Shown here: positions 12,541 through 24,699 of the stretch, in pieces
Layout: the number at the start of each line of letters is the position of its first letter
Numbering within the stretch: the stretch's first letter is position 1
Source of the DNA: Varanus komodoensis
Lineage: Eukaryota; Chordata; Lepidosauria; Squamata; Varanidae
NCBI RefSeq assembly: GCF_004798865.1
Contig: NW_025335585.1
Span: 1 to 64,000, forward strand
Direction of reading: 5' to 3'
DNA: 64,000 nucleotides
Notes under the pieces: model-generated
Databases searched by the model: none
The model's input: only the letters and a program-made list of their open reading frames with translations
Told to the model about the DNA's origin: nothing
Made by a program: the position numbers and the translations under genes

Positions 12541-13936
12541 ATTTGCCCCTCTGTCAGGGTGGGGCGGGGAAATCCCGGGCTCCGGGAGGGCCTCCGACCG
12601 TCAGAACGCGGTCGGATCGAGCGGAAACGGAGTCCTGCGTAGAGGGACAGCGTCACAAAGTGTACTAGGTGTGTCCAAGTGGCCCTCTTTTTGGGGCTAC
12701 TTTGGCCCCTCTGTCAGCGTGGGGCCGGGAAAACGCATCCTTCAGGCGGGCCTCCGACTATAGGAACGCGCTCGGAACGTGCAGAAACTGAGGCCTGCGC
12801 GGAAGGACAGCATCTCCAACAGGATTAGGTGCACGCGTCACCCTTTTTTCTGGGCAACTCTTGCCCCTGTGTCAGGGTGGGACCAGGAAATCCCGGCCTC
12901 CGGGCGGGCCTCCGACTGTCGGAACACACTTGGAACGGCAGAAATGGAGGTCTGCGCAGAGGGACGGCGTCTCAAAGAGGACAATGTGTGCGCGCGTCTC
13001 CCTGTTTTTGGGGTAACTTTTGCCCCTCTTTCAGGTTGGAGCCAGAACATCGCGGGCTCCGTGCGGGCCTCCGACCCTCGGAACGCACTCGGAACGGGCG
13101 GAAACGGAGGCCTGCCAAGAGGGGCAGCGTCTCAAAGAGGACTAGGTGTGTCCGTGTCCCCCTCATTTCAGGAAACTTTTGCCATCTGTCAGGGTGGTCC
13201 CAGGAAATCCCGGGCTCCGGGTGGGCCTCCGACCGTCGGAACTCGCTCGGTATGGGCGGAAACGGAGGCCTGCGCGTAGGGACAGCGTCTCGAAGAAGAC
13301 TAGGTGGGCGCGCCTCACCCTGTTTTTGGGGCAACTTTTCCCTCTGTCAGGGAAGGGCCGGGAAATCGCGGCCTCCCGGCGGGCCTCCAACCGTCAGAAT
13401 GAGCTCGACACGGGCGGAAACGGAGGACTGCGTGTAGGGAAAGCGTCTCCAACAGGAGTAGGTGCGCGCGTCGCCCTTTTCTCCGGGCAACATTTGCCTC
13501 TCTGTCAGCATGGGGCCGGGAAATCCCAGCCTTCTGGCAGTCCTCTGACTGTCGGAACACGCTTGGTATGGGCGGAAACGGAGGCCTGCGCGGAGGGACA
13601 GCATCTCAAAGAGGACTAGGTTTGTCTGTGTCACACTCTTTTCAGGCAACTTTTGGCCCTCTGTCAGGGTGGGGCAGGGAAATCGCGGCATCTGAGCAGG
13701 CCTCCGAACATCAGAACGCACTTGGAACGGGCAGAAACGGAGGTCTGCGCAGAGGGACGGCTTCTCAAAGAGGACAAAATGCGTGCGCGTCGCCGTGTTT
13801 TTGGGGTATCTTTTGCCCCTCTGTCAGGGTGGAGCTGGAAAATCACGGGCTCCGGGCGGGGCTCCGACCATCGGAACGCACTAGGAAAGGGCGGAAACGG
13901 AGGCCTGACAAGAGGGGCGGCGTCTCAAAGAGGACT

Positions 13937-14085
13937 AGGTGTGCGCGCGTCGCCCTGTTTTCGGGGTATCTTTTGCCCCTCTGTCAGGGTGGAGCCACGA
14001 ATTCCCGGGCTCTGGGTGTCTCTCCGACCGTCGGAACGGGCGGAAACGGAGGCCTGCTTGGAGGGACAGTGTCTCAAATAGGAAT
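13937..14085 (+). repeat. Subfamily D monomer with 11-bp deletion (example)
   Basis: Subfamily D has GTGTGCGCGCGTCGCCC, TGTTTTCGGGGTAT or GGGGTAAC, CTCTGTCAGGGTGGAGCC and CCCGGGCTCNGGG. This copy is about 149 bp because the middle reads CGTCGGAACGGGCGG instead of having a second CGGAAC 11 bp downstream. The same short form occurs in several D units (near 7270, 7740, 8200, 10735, 26385 and 27640), so the deletion was probably inherited by amplification within this subfamily. Confidence 0.7.
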
Positions 14086-14564
14086 AGGAGGGTCCGCGTC
14101 GCGCTCTTTTTGGGGCAATTTTGTCCCTCTGTCAGAATGGGGCCGGGAAATCGGGGCCTCCCGGCGGGACTCCGACCGTCGGAACGCACTTGTAATGGGC
14201 AGAAACGCAGGCCTGCGTGGAGGGACAACGTCTCGAAGAGGACTAGGTGCGAGGGCGTCACCCTGTTTTTGGGGCAACTTTTCCTCTCTGTCAGGGAGGG
14301 GCCGGGAAATCACGGCCTCCGACGGGCCTCCGACCGTCAGAACGTGCTCGACACGGGCGGAAATGGAGGCCTGCGTGTAGCGACAGTGTCTCGAACAGGA
14401 TTAATTGCGTGTATCCCCCCATTTTCCGGGCAACGTTTCCCTCTGTCAGGGAGGGGCCGGGAAATCACAGCCTCCCGGCGGGACTCCGACCGTCAGAACG
14501 CGCTTGACACGGGCGGAAATGGAGGATTGCGCTTAGGGACAGTGTCTCCAACAGGGTTAGGTGC

Positions 14565-14870
14565 GCGCGTCGCCCTGTTTTCCGGGCACCTTTTGCCTCT
14601 CTGTCAGCATGGGGCCGGGAAATCCCGGTTTCGGGCGGGCCTACCACCGTCCGAACGTGCTAGGAACGCGCGAAAACAGAGGCCTGTAAAGAGGGACAGC
14701 ATCTCAAAGAGGAATAGCTGCGCGCACGTCGCCCTGTTTTCGGGGTATCTTTTGCCCCTCTGTCAGCGTGGGGCTGGGAAATCACGGCCTTGGCAGCCTC
14801 TGACAGTCGGAATGTGCTTGGAACGGGCAGAACAGAGGCCTGCGCAGAGGGAAAGCGTCTCAAAGAGGAC
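14565..14870 (+). repeat. Two-monomer block, partner near 26757-27065
   Basis: Both loci have CCCGGTTTCGGGCGG, GGCCTACCACC (14639 and 26832, offset 12193 bp), GTGCTAGGAACG, GCGAAAACAGAGG and the shortened CGGGCAGAACAGAGG. These are private variants, including a shared small deletion in CCGGCCTTCGGG, so common descent is well supported. Confidence 0.75.
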
Positions 14871-15535
14871 TAGGTGTGTCCGTGTTGCCCTATTTTCAGG
14901 CAACTTTTGGCCCTCTCTCAGGGTGTGGCCGGGAAACCGCGGCCTCCACGCGGGCTTCTGATTGTAGGAACGCGCCCAGAACGGGCAGAAACGGAGGCCT
15001 GCGTGGAGGGACAGCGTCTCAAAGAGGACTAAGTGCGCGCGTCGCCCTGTTTTCGGGTTAACATTTGCCCCTCCGCCAGCGTGGGTCTGGGAAATCCCGG
15101 TGTCCGGGCGGCCTCCGAATGTTGGAACACAGTCGGAAAAGGCAGAAACGGAGCCTGAGCGGAAGGACAGCATCTAAAAGATTACGGGCGTACGTTGCCC
15201 TCTTTTTGAGGCAACTTTTGCCCATCTGTCACGGTGGAGCCGGGAAATCCCAGACTGTATGGAGCGCTCGGGACGGGCAGAAATGGAGGCCTGCGTGGAG
15301 GGACAGATCTGAAAGAGCACTAGGTGTGCGCATCGCCCTCTTTTCAGGCAACTTTTGGCCCTCCGTCATGGTGGTGACGGGAAATCGCGTCCTCCGGGCG
15401 GGCCTCCGAATGTAGGGAGCGCTCGTGACAGGCAGAAATGGAGGCCTGCGTTGAGGGAAAGCATCTCAAAGAGGACTAGGTGCGCACGTTGCACTCTTTT
15501 CGAGGCATCTTTTGCCCCTCTGTTTTGTTGGGGCC
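14870..15535 (+). repeat. Four-monomer block, partner near 29580-30265
   Basis: Shared with 29580-30265 at an offset of about 14.7 kb: GGGAAACCG, CTTCTGATTGTAGGAA (14956 and 29670), TTTTCGGGTTAACATTTGCC, GAATGTTGGAACACAGT, GGACAGATCTGAAAGAG, GAATGTAGGGAGCGCT and TTGAGGGAAAG. The offset changes by about 20 bp across the block because the copy near 15250 has lost part of the GGCCTCCGGG region. Confidence 0.8.
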
Positions 15536-15989
15536 AGGAAATCTCGGTCTCCGTGCCGGACTCCGAAAGCAGGAACGCGATCGGAATGGACGGAAACGGA
15601 GGCCTGCACGGAGGGACAGCGTCTCAAAGAGGACTAGGTGCGTGCGCGTTGCCCTTTTTTCGGGGCAACCTTTGCCCGTCTGTAAGGCTGGGGACGGGAA
15701 ATCGCGGCCTCCGGGCGGGCCTTCTACGGTCGGAACACGCTCGGAACGGGCATAAACGGATGCCTGCGCAGAGTGACAGCGTCTCAAAGAGGACTAGGTG
15801 TGTCCGCTTTGCCCTCTTTTCGGGGCAACTTTTGCCCCTCTGGCAAGGTGGGGCCGGGAAATCGTGGCCTCCGGGCGGGCCTCTGACTGTTTGAATGCGC
15901 ATCGAACGGGCGGAAACGGATGACTGCGCGGACGACTGCGCCTCAAAGAGGACATGGTACTCGCGCGTCAGCCGGTTTTCGGGCTAACT

Positions 15990-16035
15990 TTTCCCCCCTC
16001 TCAGGGTGGAGCCGGGAAAGCATCTCAAAGAGGAC
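15990..16035 (+). repeat. Truncated monomer (about 78 bp lost)
   Basis: GTGGAGCCGGGAAAG runs directly into CATCTCAAAGAGGAC, joining monomer position about 10 to about 89. The whole CCTCCGGG to GGAGGGACAG part is missing. The break lies at the start of the five-monomer block that has two other copies in the window. Confidence 0.75.
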
Positions 16036-16835
16036 TAGGTGTGTCCGTGTCGCCCTCTTGTCAGGCAACTTTTGGCCCTCTCTCAAGGTGTGGCTGGGAA
16101 ATCACGGCCTCCGGGCGGGCTTCCTACTGTAGGAACGCGCTTGGAACGGACAGAAATGGAGGCCTGCATGGAGGGCAGGGTCTCAAACAGGACTACGTGA
16201 GCATCACCCTCTTTTCGAGGCAACTTTTGCCCCTCTGTCACGGTGGAGCTGGGAAATCCTGGCCTTCAGACGGGCCTACGACCGTCGGAACGCGGTCGGA
16301 ACGGGCGGAAATGAAGGCCTGCGTGGAGGGACAGCAGCTCCAACAGGATTAGATGCGCACATCGCACTTTTTTCCAGATAACTTTTGCTCCTCTGTCAGG
16401 GTGGAGCCGGGAAATCCTGGGCTCCAGGCGGTTCTCCGACCGTCGGAACGCTCTCAGAACGGGCGGAAACGGAGGCCTGCGCGGACGGACAGCTTCTCAA
16501 AGAGGACTACGTTCACGCGTTGCCCTCTTTTCGAGGCAAGCTTTGCCCATCTGGCACTGTGGAGCCGGGAAATCGCGGCCTCCGGGCGGGCCTCTGATCG
16601 TCGGAACGTAATGAGAACAGGGGGAAACGGAGGCATGCGCGGAAGGACAGCCTCTCAAAGAGGACTAGGTTTGTCCGTGTCGCCCTTTTTTCAGGTAAAA
16701 TTTGGCCCTCTGTCAGGGTGGGGCCGGGAAATCGCGTCCTCCGGGCGGGCCTCCGACCGTCGGAAGCCCTCGGGGCGGGCAGAAATGGAGGCCTGGGCTT
16801 AAAGCAAGAGTCTCAAAGAGGATTACGTGCGCGTG
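16035..16835 (+). repeat. Five-monomer higher-order block, copy 1
   Basis: In order: CTTCCTACTGTAGGAAC; a C-type unit; ACTTTTTTCCAG with ATAACTTTTG; GCTCCAGGCGGTTCTC (16421); GACGGACAGCTTCTC; GGGGGAAACGGAGGCATGC; and a closing A-type unit with CAGGTAAAATT and GGAAGCCCTCGG. The same order occurs at 24700-25500 (offset 8670 bp) and, shortened, at 44345-45040 (offset 28205 bp). This is the most diverged of the three. Confidence 0.85.
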
Positions 16836-17269
16836 TCACCCTCATTTCGAGGCAACTTTTGCCCCTCTGTCAGGTGGAGCCGGGAAATGCTGGCCTCCGG
16901 GCGGTCCTCTGACCGTAGGAACATGCTTGGAACGGGCGTAAACAGAGTCCTGCGTGGAGGAACAGCGTCTACAACAGGATTAGGTGCGCGCGTCACCCTT
17001 TTTTCCGGCAACTTTTGCCTCTCTGTCAGCGTGGGGCCGGGAAATCGCGGCCTCCAGGCGCGCCTCCGACGGTAGGAACACACTCGGAACGGGTAGAAAC
17101 GGAGGCCTGCGTGGAGGGACTGCGTCTCAAAGAGGACTACATGCGCGCGTTGACCTCTTTTCGAGGCAACTTTTGCCCATCTGTCACGGGGGAACCGGGA
17201 AATCCCGTCCTCCGGGCGGGCCTCCGATCGTCTGAACTCGCTTGGAACTGGCAGAAATGGAGGCCTGCG

Positions 17270-18220
17270 CGAAAGGACAGCATCTCAGAGAGGACTAGGT
17301 GTGCGCGCGTCGCCCTGGTTTTGGCGCCACTTTTGACCCTCTGCCAGGGTTGGGCCGGGAAATCCCGGGCTCCGGGCGGGCCTCCGACTGTCAGAACGAG
17401 CTCAGAACGGGTGGGAACGGAGGCTTGCGCGGAGAGACAGCGTAGCAAGAGGACCAGGTGTGTCCGTGTCGCCCACTTTTTGGGCCTACTTTTTCCCCTC
17501 TGTCAAGGTAGGGTCGGGCAATCGCGGCCTCCAGGCTGGAATCTGAATGTCGGATTGCGCTTGGAACAGGCGGAAACGGATTCCTGAGTGAAAGGACACC
17601 GTCTCAGGGAGGACTAGGTGCGCGCCTCGCCCTTTATTCGGGGCAACTTTTGCCCCTTTTTTGGTGAGCCGGGAAATCCCGGCCTCCGGGCGGGCCTCAG
17701 ACCGTCGGAAAGCACTCGGAACTGGCGGAAACGGAGGCCTGAGGGAAAGGACAGCGTCTCAGAGAGGACTAGGTTCGCGCGCGTCGCCCTGGTTTTGGCG
17801 CCACTTTTGCCCCTCTGCCAGGGTTGGGCCAGGAAATCCCGGGCTCCGGGCGGGCCTCCGACCATCAGAACACGCTCAGAACGGGTGGAAACGGAGGCTT
17901 GCGCGGAGAGACAGCGTAGCAAGAGGACCAGGTGTGTCCGTGTCGCCCACTTTTTGGGCCTACTTTTTCCCCTCTGTCAAGGTAGGGTCGGGCAATCGCG
18001 GCCTCCGGGCTGGCATCCGAATGTCGGATCGCGCTTGGAACGGGCAGAAATGGATTCCTGAGCGAAAGGACACCGTCTCAGTGAGGACTAGGTGAGTGCC
18101 TCGCCCTTTATTCGGGGCAACTTTTGCCACTTTTTTAGTGAGCCGGGAAATCCTGGCCTCCGGGCGGGCCTCAGACCGTCGGAAACCACTCGGAACGGGC
18201 GGAAATGGAGGCCTGCGTGG
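17270..18220 (+). repeat. 474-bp (3-monomer) higher-order repeat, two tandem copies
   Basis: CGCCCTGGTTTTGGCGCCAC occurs at 17311 and 17785, exactly 474 bp (3 x 158) apart. All three monomers then match in order: GGAGAGACAGCGTAGCAAGA, CACTTTTTGGGCCTACTTTT, GGTAGGGTCGGGCAATCGC, GGACACCGTCTC and CGCCCTTTATTCGGGGC. The third monomer in both copies has a shortened TTTTTT-GTGAGCC junction. This is the clearest short-period higher-order repeat in the window. Confidence 0.88.
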
Positions 18221-18439
18221 AGGGACAGCATCTCTAAGAGGACTAGTTGCACTCGTTGCTTTCTTTTCGAGGAAACTTTTGCCCCTCTGTCACGGTGGAA
18301 ACCGGAAATACTGGCCTCCAGACGGGCCTACTTCCGTCGGAACGCGCTCAGAATGGGCGGTAACCGAGCCCTGCGCGAAGGGATAGCGTCTCAAACAGGA
18401 TTAGGTGCACGCGTCGCCCTTTTTTCCCGGCAACTTTTG

Positions 18440-18920
18440 GCCCTTTGTCAGGGTGGGGCCGGGAAATCGTGGCCACCGGGCGGGCTTCCGAATGTAGGAA
18501 CGCACTGGAACGGGCAGAAACAGAGGCTTGCATGGAGGGACAGCATATCAAAGGGGACTACGTGCGCGCGCGTCGCCATTTTTTCGGGGCAAGTTTTGCC
18601 CCTCTGTCACGGTGCAGCCAGGAAATCCTGGACTCCAGATGGGCCAACGACCGTCGGAACGCGCTCGGAATGGGCGGAAATGGAGGCTGCGCGGAGGGAC
18701 ATCGTCTCAAAGAGGACAAGGTGTGTCCGTGTCGCCCTCTTTTCAGGCAACTTTTGGCCCTCTGTCATGGTGGGGCAGGGAAATCGCGGCCTTCGGGCGG
18801 GCCTCCAGTCATTGGAACGCGCTCGGAATGGGCGGAAATGGAGGTCTGCGTGGAGGGACAGCGTCTCAAAGAGGACTAGGTGCGCGCGCGTCTCCCTTTT
18901 TTCAGGGAAACATTGTCACC
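18440..18920 (+). repeat. Three-monomer block, partner near 21105-21585
   Basis: CCCTTTGTCAGGGTGGGG (TTTGTCA at 18444 and 21109, offset 2665 bp), CTTCCGAATGTAGGAACGC, GCTTGCATGGAGGGACAGC, ATATCAAA, GCCATTTTTTCGGGGC, GGACATCGTCTC and CAATCATTGG or CAGTCATTGG recur in the same order. In this copy the final unit has lost bases around 18905-18935 (CATTGTCACCACTTGCAGG). Confidence 0.8.
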
Positions 18921-21104
18921 ACTTGCAGGAAATCCCGGCCTCTGAGCGGGCCTCCAAATGCAGGAATGCGCTCGGAACGGGTAGAAACGTAGGCCTGCGT
19001 GAAGGGACAGCGTCTCAAAGAGGACTAGGTGTGCGCGCGTTTCCCTGTTTTGGGGGTAATTTTTTTCTCTCTGTCATGGTGGAGCTGGGAAATCCCAGGC
19101 TCAGGGCAGGCTTCCCACCGTAGGAACGCGCTCGGAACGGGAGGAAACAGAGGCCTGCACGTAGGGACAGCGTCACCCACAGGATTAGGTTCGCGCGTCG
19201 CCATTTTTTTGGGAAACTTTTGCCCCTCTTTCATGGTGAGCCGGGAAATCCCGTTCTCTGGGCAGGCCTCCAACCGTCAGAATGCACTCGGAACGGACGG
19301 AAATAAGTCCTGCGTGGAGGGGCAGCGTCTCAAAGAGGAGTAGTTGTGCGCGTCGCTTTCTTTTCGAGGAAACTTTTGCCCCTCTGTCACTGGGGAGCCG
19401 GGAAATCCTGGCCTCCAGACGGGCCTATGACCGTCGGAACGCGCTCAGAATGGGTGGTAACGGAGGCCTGCATGGAGGGACAGTGTCTCAAAGAGGACTA
19501 GGTGCGCGCGCGTCACCCTTTTTTCACCAAACATTTGCACCACTTTCATGGTAGAGCCAGGAAATCCCGGCCTCCGGGCGGGCCTCCGACCGTCGGAAGG
19601 CGCTCGGAAGTGGCGGAAACGGAGGCCTGCGCGTAGAGACAGCGTCTCCAACAGGATTAGGTGCGCGTGTGTCCTCCTTTTTTCGGGCACCTTTTGCCTC
19701 TCTGTCAGCGTGGGGCTGATAAATCCCGGCCTTCGGGTGGGCCTCCGAACGTCGGAACGGGTGGAAACGGAGGACAGCGCGTAGGGACAGCGTCTCCAAC
19801 AGTATTTGGTGTGCGCGCGTCGCCCTTTTTTCCGGGCACCTTTTGGGTCTCTGTCAGCATGGGGCCGGGAAATCCCGGGCTCCGGGCGGGCCTCCGACCG
19901 TCAGAACATGCTTGGAAATGGCGGAAAGGTTGTCCTGTGCGGAGGAACAGCGTCACAAAGAGGACTAGGCGTGTCCGCGTTTCTCTCTTTTTGGTGCAAC
20001 TTTTGCCCTTCTGTCAGGGTGGGACTGGGAAATCCCTGCCTTGGGCAGGCATCCGAACATCGGAATGAACTTGGAACGGGCGGAAACGGAGGCCTACTGA
20101 AGGGAGAGCGTCTGCAAGAGGACTAGGTGCGCTCTCGTCCCCCTGTTTTCCGGGCAACTTTTGCCTCCCTGTCAGTGTGGGGGCGGGAAATCCCGGCGTT
20201 CGGGCGGGCCTCCGACCGTCAGAACGGGCAGAAACGGAGGCCTGAGCAGAGGGAGAGCGTCTGCAAGAGGACCAGGTGCGCGCTCGTTCCCCTGTTTTTT
20301 GGGCAACTTTTGCCCCTCTGTCAGGGAGGGGCCGGGAAATTGCGGCCTCCGGGCGGGCCTCCGATTGTCGGAACGGACTCGGAACCTGCGGAAATGGAGT
20401 CCTGCGCAGAAGGACACAATCTGAAAGGACTAGGTGCGCGCACGTCGCCCTCTTTTCGGGCAACTTTTGTCCCTCTGTCAGGGTGGAGCCAGGAAATCGC
20501 GGCATCCAGGCAAGCCTCCGATTCTCGGAATGGGCTCGGAACGGGCGGAAATGGACTCCTGTGCGGAGGGACAGCGTCTCCAAGAGGACTAGGTGTGTCC
20601 GCTTCGCCATCATTTCGGGGCAAATTTTTCCCCACTGTCAGGGAGGGGCCGGGAAATCGTGGCCTCCGGGCGGGCCTCCGATTTTCAGAACGGGCTCGGA
20701 ACGGGCGGAAATGGAGTCCTGCACGGAAGAACAGCGTCTGAAAGAGGACTAAGGGCGGACGTGTCGCCTTTTTTCGGGCAACTTTTGCCCCTCTGTCAGC
20801 ATACGGCCGGGACATCCAGGCCATCGGGCGGGCCTGAGACCTATGGAACGCGCTCGGAACGGGCGGAAACGGAGGCCTGCGCGTAGGGACAGCGTCTCAA
20901 ACAGGATTAGGTGCGTGCGTTGCCCTTTTTTCCCGGCAACTTTTGCCTCTTTGTTAGCGTGGGGCCAGGAAATCCCAGCCTTCGGGCAGTCCTCCGACCG
21001 TCGGACTGCGCTAGGAACTGGCGGAAACGGAGTCCTGCACAGAAGGACAGCGTCTCAAAGAGGACTAGGTGTTTCCGTGTAGCCCTCTTTTCAGGCAACT
21101 TTTG

Positions 21105-21585
21105 GCCCTTTGTCAGGGTGGGGACGGGAAATCGCGGCCTCCGGGCGTGCTTCCGAATGTAGGAACGCGCTCGGAACGGGCAGAAACGGAGGCTTGCATG
21201 GAGGGACAGCATATCAAAGAGGACTACGTGTGCGCACATCACCATTTTTTCGGGGCAACTTTTACCCCTCTGTCACGGTAGAGCCAGGAAATCCTGGCCT
21301 CCAGACGGGCCTACGGCCGTCGGAACGTGCTCGGAATGGGCGGTAATGGAGGCCTGCGTGGAGGGACATCGTCTCAAAGAGGACTAGGAGTGTCCCTGTC
21401 GCCCTCTTTTCAGGCAACTTTTGGCCCTCTGTCATGGTGGGGCAGGGAAATCACGGCCTACGGGCGGGCCCCCAATCATTGGAACGTGCTCGGAATGGGC
21501 GGAAATGGAGGTCTGCGTGGAGGGACAGCGTCTCAAAGGGGACTAGGTGAGCGCGCGTCGCCCTTTTTTCAGGGAAACATTTGCA
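21105..21585 (+). repeat. Three-monomer block, copy of 18440-18920
   Basis: Carries the same ordered variants as 18440-18920, with an intact final unit (CATTTGCACC, TTTTCATGGTAGAGCC). The following unit has a body like the one near 19530-19600, so the relationship continues in patches beyond the block. Confidence 0.8.
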
Positions 21586-22879
21586 CCTTTTTCATGGTAG
21601 AGCCAGGAAATCCCAGCCTCCGGGCGGGCCTCGGACCATCGGAACGCGCTCGGAACGGGCGGAAATGGAGGACTGCTCGTAGGGACAGCGTCTCCAATAG
21701 GATTAGGTGCGCGCGCATTGCCCTTTTTTCCGGGCACCTTTTTGGTCTCTGTCAGCGTGGGGCCGGGAAATCCCTGCCTGTGCGGACATCCGAAAGTCGG
21801 AACGCGCTTGGAAGGGGCGGAAACGGAGGCCTGCGCTAAGGGAGAGCGTCTGCAAGAGGACTAGGTGTGCGCTCGTCCCCCTGTTTTCCGGGCACCTTTT
21901 TCCTCTCTGTCCACATGGGGCCGGGAAACCCCGGCCTTCGGGCGGGCCTCCGACCGTCGGAACGGGCATTAATGGAGGCTTGTGCGGAGGGAGAGCGTCT
22001 GTAAGAGGACCTGGTGTGCGTTCGTCCCCCTGTTTTTTGGGCAACTTTTGCCCTTCTGTGAGTGTGGGGCCTGGAAATCGTGGCGACCGGGCAGGCCTCC
22101 GATTGTCGCAATGGGCTCGGAAAGGGCGGAAATGGAGTCTTGCGTGGAAGGACAGAATCTGAAAGAGGACTAGGTGCGCGCGCGTCGCCCTCTTTTTGGG
22201 CAACTTTTGCCCCTCTGTCAGGGTGGGACCGAAAAATCGCGGCATCCGGGCGGGCCTCCGACTGTAGGAACGTGCTCGGAACAGGTGGAAACGGAGGCCT
22301 GCACGGAGGGACAGCATCTCATAGAGAACTAGGAACGCGCGCATCGCCCTACTTTCGGGGCAACTTTTGCCCCTCTATCAGGGAGGGGCCGGGAAATCCT
22401 GGCAGCCAGAGGGGCCTCCGACTGTCGGAACGCGCTTGGAACGGGTGGAAATGGAGGCCTGGGGGAGGGACAGAGTCTCAAAGAGGACTACGTGCGCACG
22501 TCACCCTCTGTTCGAGGCAACTTTTGAACCTCTGTCAGCGGGGGGCCGGGAAATCCCTGTTTTCAGGCAGGCCTCCGACTGTCGGAACTTGCTCGGAACG
22601 GGTGGAAATGGGGGCCTGTGCGTAGGGACAGCGTCTCCAACAGGATTATTTGCGCGCGGCGCCCTTTTTTCCGGGCAACTTATGCCTCTCTGTCAGCATG
22701 GGGCTGTGTAATCCCAGCCCTCGGGTGGACCTCCGAACGTCGGAACACACTCGGAGCGGGCGGAAACGGAGGCCAGCGCAGAGGGACAACGTTTATTAGA
22801 GGACTAGGTGTGTCCGTGTTGCCCTCTTTTCAGGCAACATTTGAACCTCTGTCAGTGTGGGGCCGGGAAATCCAGGCCT

Positions 22880-23195
22880 CCGGGCGGGTCTCCAACTGTT
22901 GGAATGCACTCGGAATAGGCGGAAATGGAGGCCTGCATGGAGGGACAGCGTCTCAAAAAGGACTACGTGCTACCATCGCCCTTTTTCTGGGGAAACTTCT
23001 GCCCCTCTGTAAGGGTGGAGCCAGGAAATCCTGGCCTCTGGGCAGGCGTCCGACCGTCGGAACCCGCGCGGAACGGGCGGAAACGGAGGCCTGCGTGGAG
23101 GGACAGCGTCTCAAAAAGGACTACGTGCTACTGTCGCCCTTTTTTCTGGGCAACTTCTGCCCCTCTGTAAGGGTGGAGCCGGGAAATCGCGGCCT
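22880..23195 (+). repeat. Adjacent monomer duplication
   Basis: GACTACGTGCTAC at 22961 recurs at 23119, exactly 158 bp later, with CTCAAAAAGG before it and AACTTCTGCCCCTCTGTAAG after it in both. CTTCTGCC and CTGTAAGG are rare, so one monomer was copied next to itself recently. Confidence 0.82.
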
Positions 23196-23674
23196 CCGGG
23201 CAGGCCTCCAACCATCGGAACACGCCCGGTACGGGCAGTAACGGAGGCCTGCGCAGAGGGTCAGTGTCTCAAAGAGGACTACATGCGCGCGTCGCCCTTT
23301 TTTTGAGGCAACTTTTCTTACCTGTCACGGAGGAGCTGGGAAATCCCAGCCTCCGGGCGGGCCTCCAACCGTCAGAACGCACTCGGAACGGGCGGAAACG
23401 GAGGCCTGCGCAGAGGGACAGCGTCTCAAAGAGGAGTCGGTGGGCGCGCGTCGCCCAGTTTTTGGGGCAACTTTTGCCCCTCTGTCAGGGTGGGGCCGGG
23501 AAAACGCGGCCTCCGGGTGGGACTCCGACTATAGGAAACAGCTCTGAACGGGCAGAAACGGAGGCCTGCGTGTAGGGACAGCATCTCTAACAGGATTAGG
23601 TGCGCGCGTCGCCCTCTTTTCGAGGCAAATGTTGCCCCTCTGTCATGGTGGAGACGGGAAATCCTGGCCTCCAT

Positions 23675-23850
23675 AAGTCCCTCTGACCGTCGGACCGCGC
23701 TCGGAACGGATGGAAACGGAGGCCTGCGCGGAGGGACAGCATCTCTAACAGGATTAGGTCCGTGCGTCGCCCTTTTTCTGGCAACTTTTGCCTCTCTGTC
23801 AGCGTGGGGACGGGAAATCCCGGCGTTCAGGTGGGCTTCCGACCATCGGA
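23675..23850 (+). repeat. One-monomer match to 45583-45760
   Basis: CTGACCGTCGGACCGC (23683 and 45591, offset 21908 bp), CTCTAACAGGATTAG, CCCTTTTTCTGGCAAC, GTGGGGACGGGAAATCCC and GGCGTTCAG or GGCATTCAG are shared. This adds a further long-range link between the left and right halves of the array. Confidence 0.7.
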
Positions 23851-24226
23851 ACGTGCTCGGTACAGGGAGAAGCGGAGGCCTGCGTGGAGGGACAGCGTAT
23901 CCAAGAGGACTAGGTGTGTCCGCGTCGCCCACTTTTGAGGCAACTTTTGGCCTTCTGTCAGGGTGGGGCCGTGAAATCCCGGTCTCTGGGGGGACTCTGA
24001 CTGTAGGAACGTGCCCGGAACAAGCGGAAACGGAGGCCTGTGCGGAAGGATAGCATCTCAAAGAGGACTACGTGCGTGCGTCGCCCTCTTTCCGAGGCAC
24101 GATTTCCCCCTCTGTCAGCGTGGGGCCGGGAAGTTGCGGCCTCCGGGCGGGACTCCGACCGTCGGAACACGCTCGGAACGGGCGGAAATGGAGGCCTGCG
24201 AAGAGGGACAGAGTCTGAAAAGGACT

Positions 24227-24385
24227 AGGTGTGTCCGTGTCGCGCTCTTTTCAGGCAACTTTTGGTCCTCTGTCAGGGTGGGGCCGGGAAATCGCGGCCT
24301 CCGAGCATGCTTCCGACTGGAGGTTCGCGCTCTGAATGGGCAGAAACGGAGGCTTGCGCAGGGGGACAGTATCTCAAAGAGGACT
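24227..24385 (+). repeat. Subfamily A monomer (example)
   Basis: Marks of subfamily A, the commonest type: TGTGTCCGTGTCGC after the AGG, then CAGGCAACTTTTGG, GGGTGGGGCCGGG, AAATCGCGG in place of AAATCCCGG, a CTGTAGGAA-type middle and CAGAAACGG. The loss of the GGGGCAA arm and the AAATCGCGG change weaken both the 7-3-7 dyad and the kB-like decamer in this type. A-type units occur throughout the window. This copy shows CTGGAGGTTC in the middle, a variant shared with a few others (near 10095 and 43380). Confidence 0.75.
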
Positions 24386-24699
24386 ATGTGTGCGTGTCGC
24401 CCTCTTTCCGAGGCAACTTTTGCCCGTCTGTCAGGGAGGAGCCTCGAAATCCAGGCCTGTGGGCGGGCCTCCAACCTTCAGAACGCGATCGGAACGGGGG
24501 GAAACGGAGGCCTGTGCGGAGGGAAAGGGTCTCAAAGAGGAGTAGGTGTGTCCGTGTCGCCCTCTTTTCGAGGCAACTTTTGCCCCTCTCTCAGCGTGGG
24601 GCCGGGAAATCGTGGACTCCGGGTGGGCCCCCGACCATCGGAATGCTCTTGGAACGGGCGGAAATGGTGGCCTGCGCGGAGGGCCAGCGTCTCAAAGAG

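Noticed and set aside
13939-14961. Open frames of 300+ codons (also 18092-19123, 26264-27217, 41694-42809, 48539-49462, 51279-52274)
   Set aside because: All lie wholly in satellite, have no domain, and have Arg/Gly/Ser/Pro-rich composition set by the repeat. No start context or codon bias separates them from neighbours.
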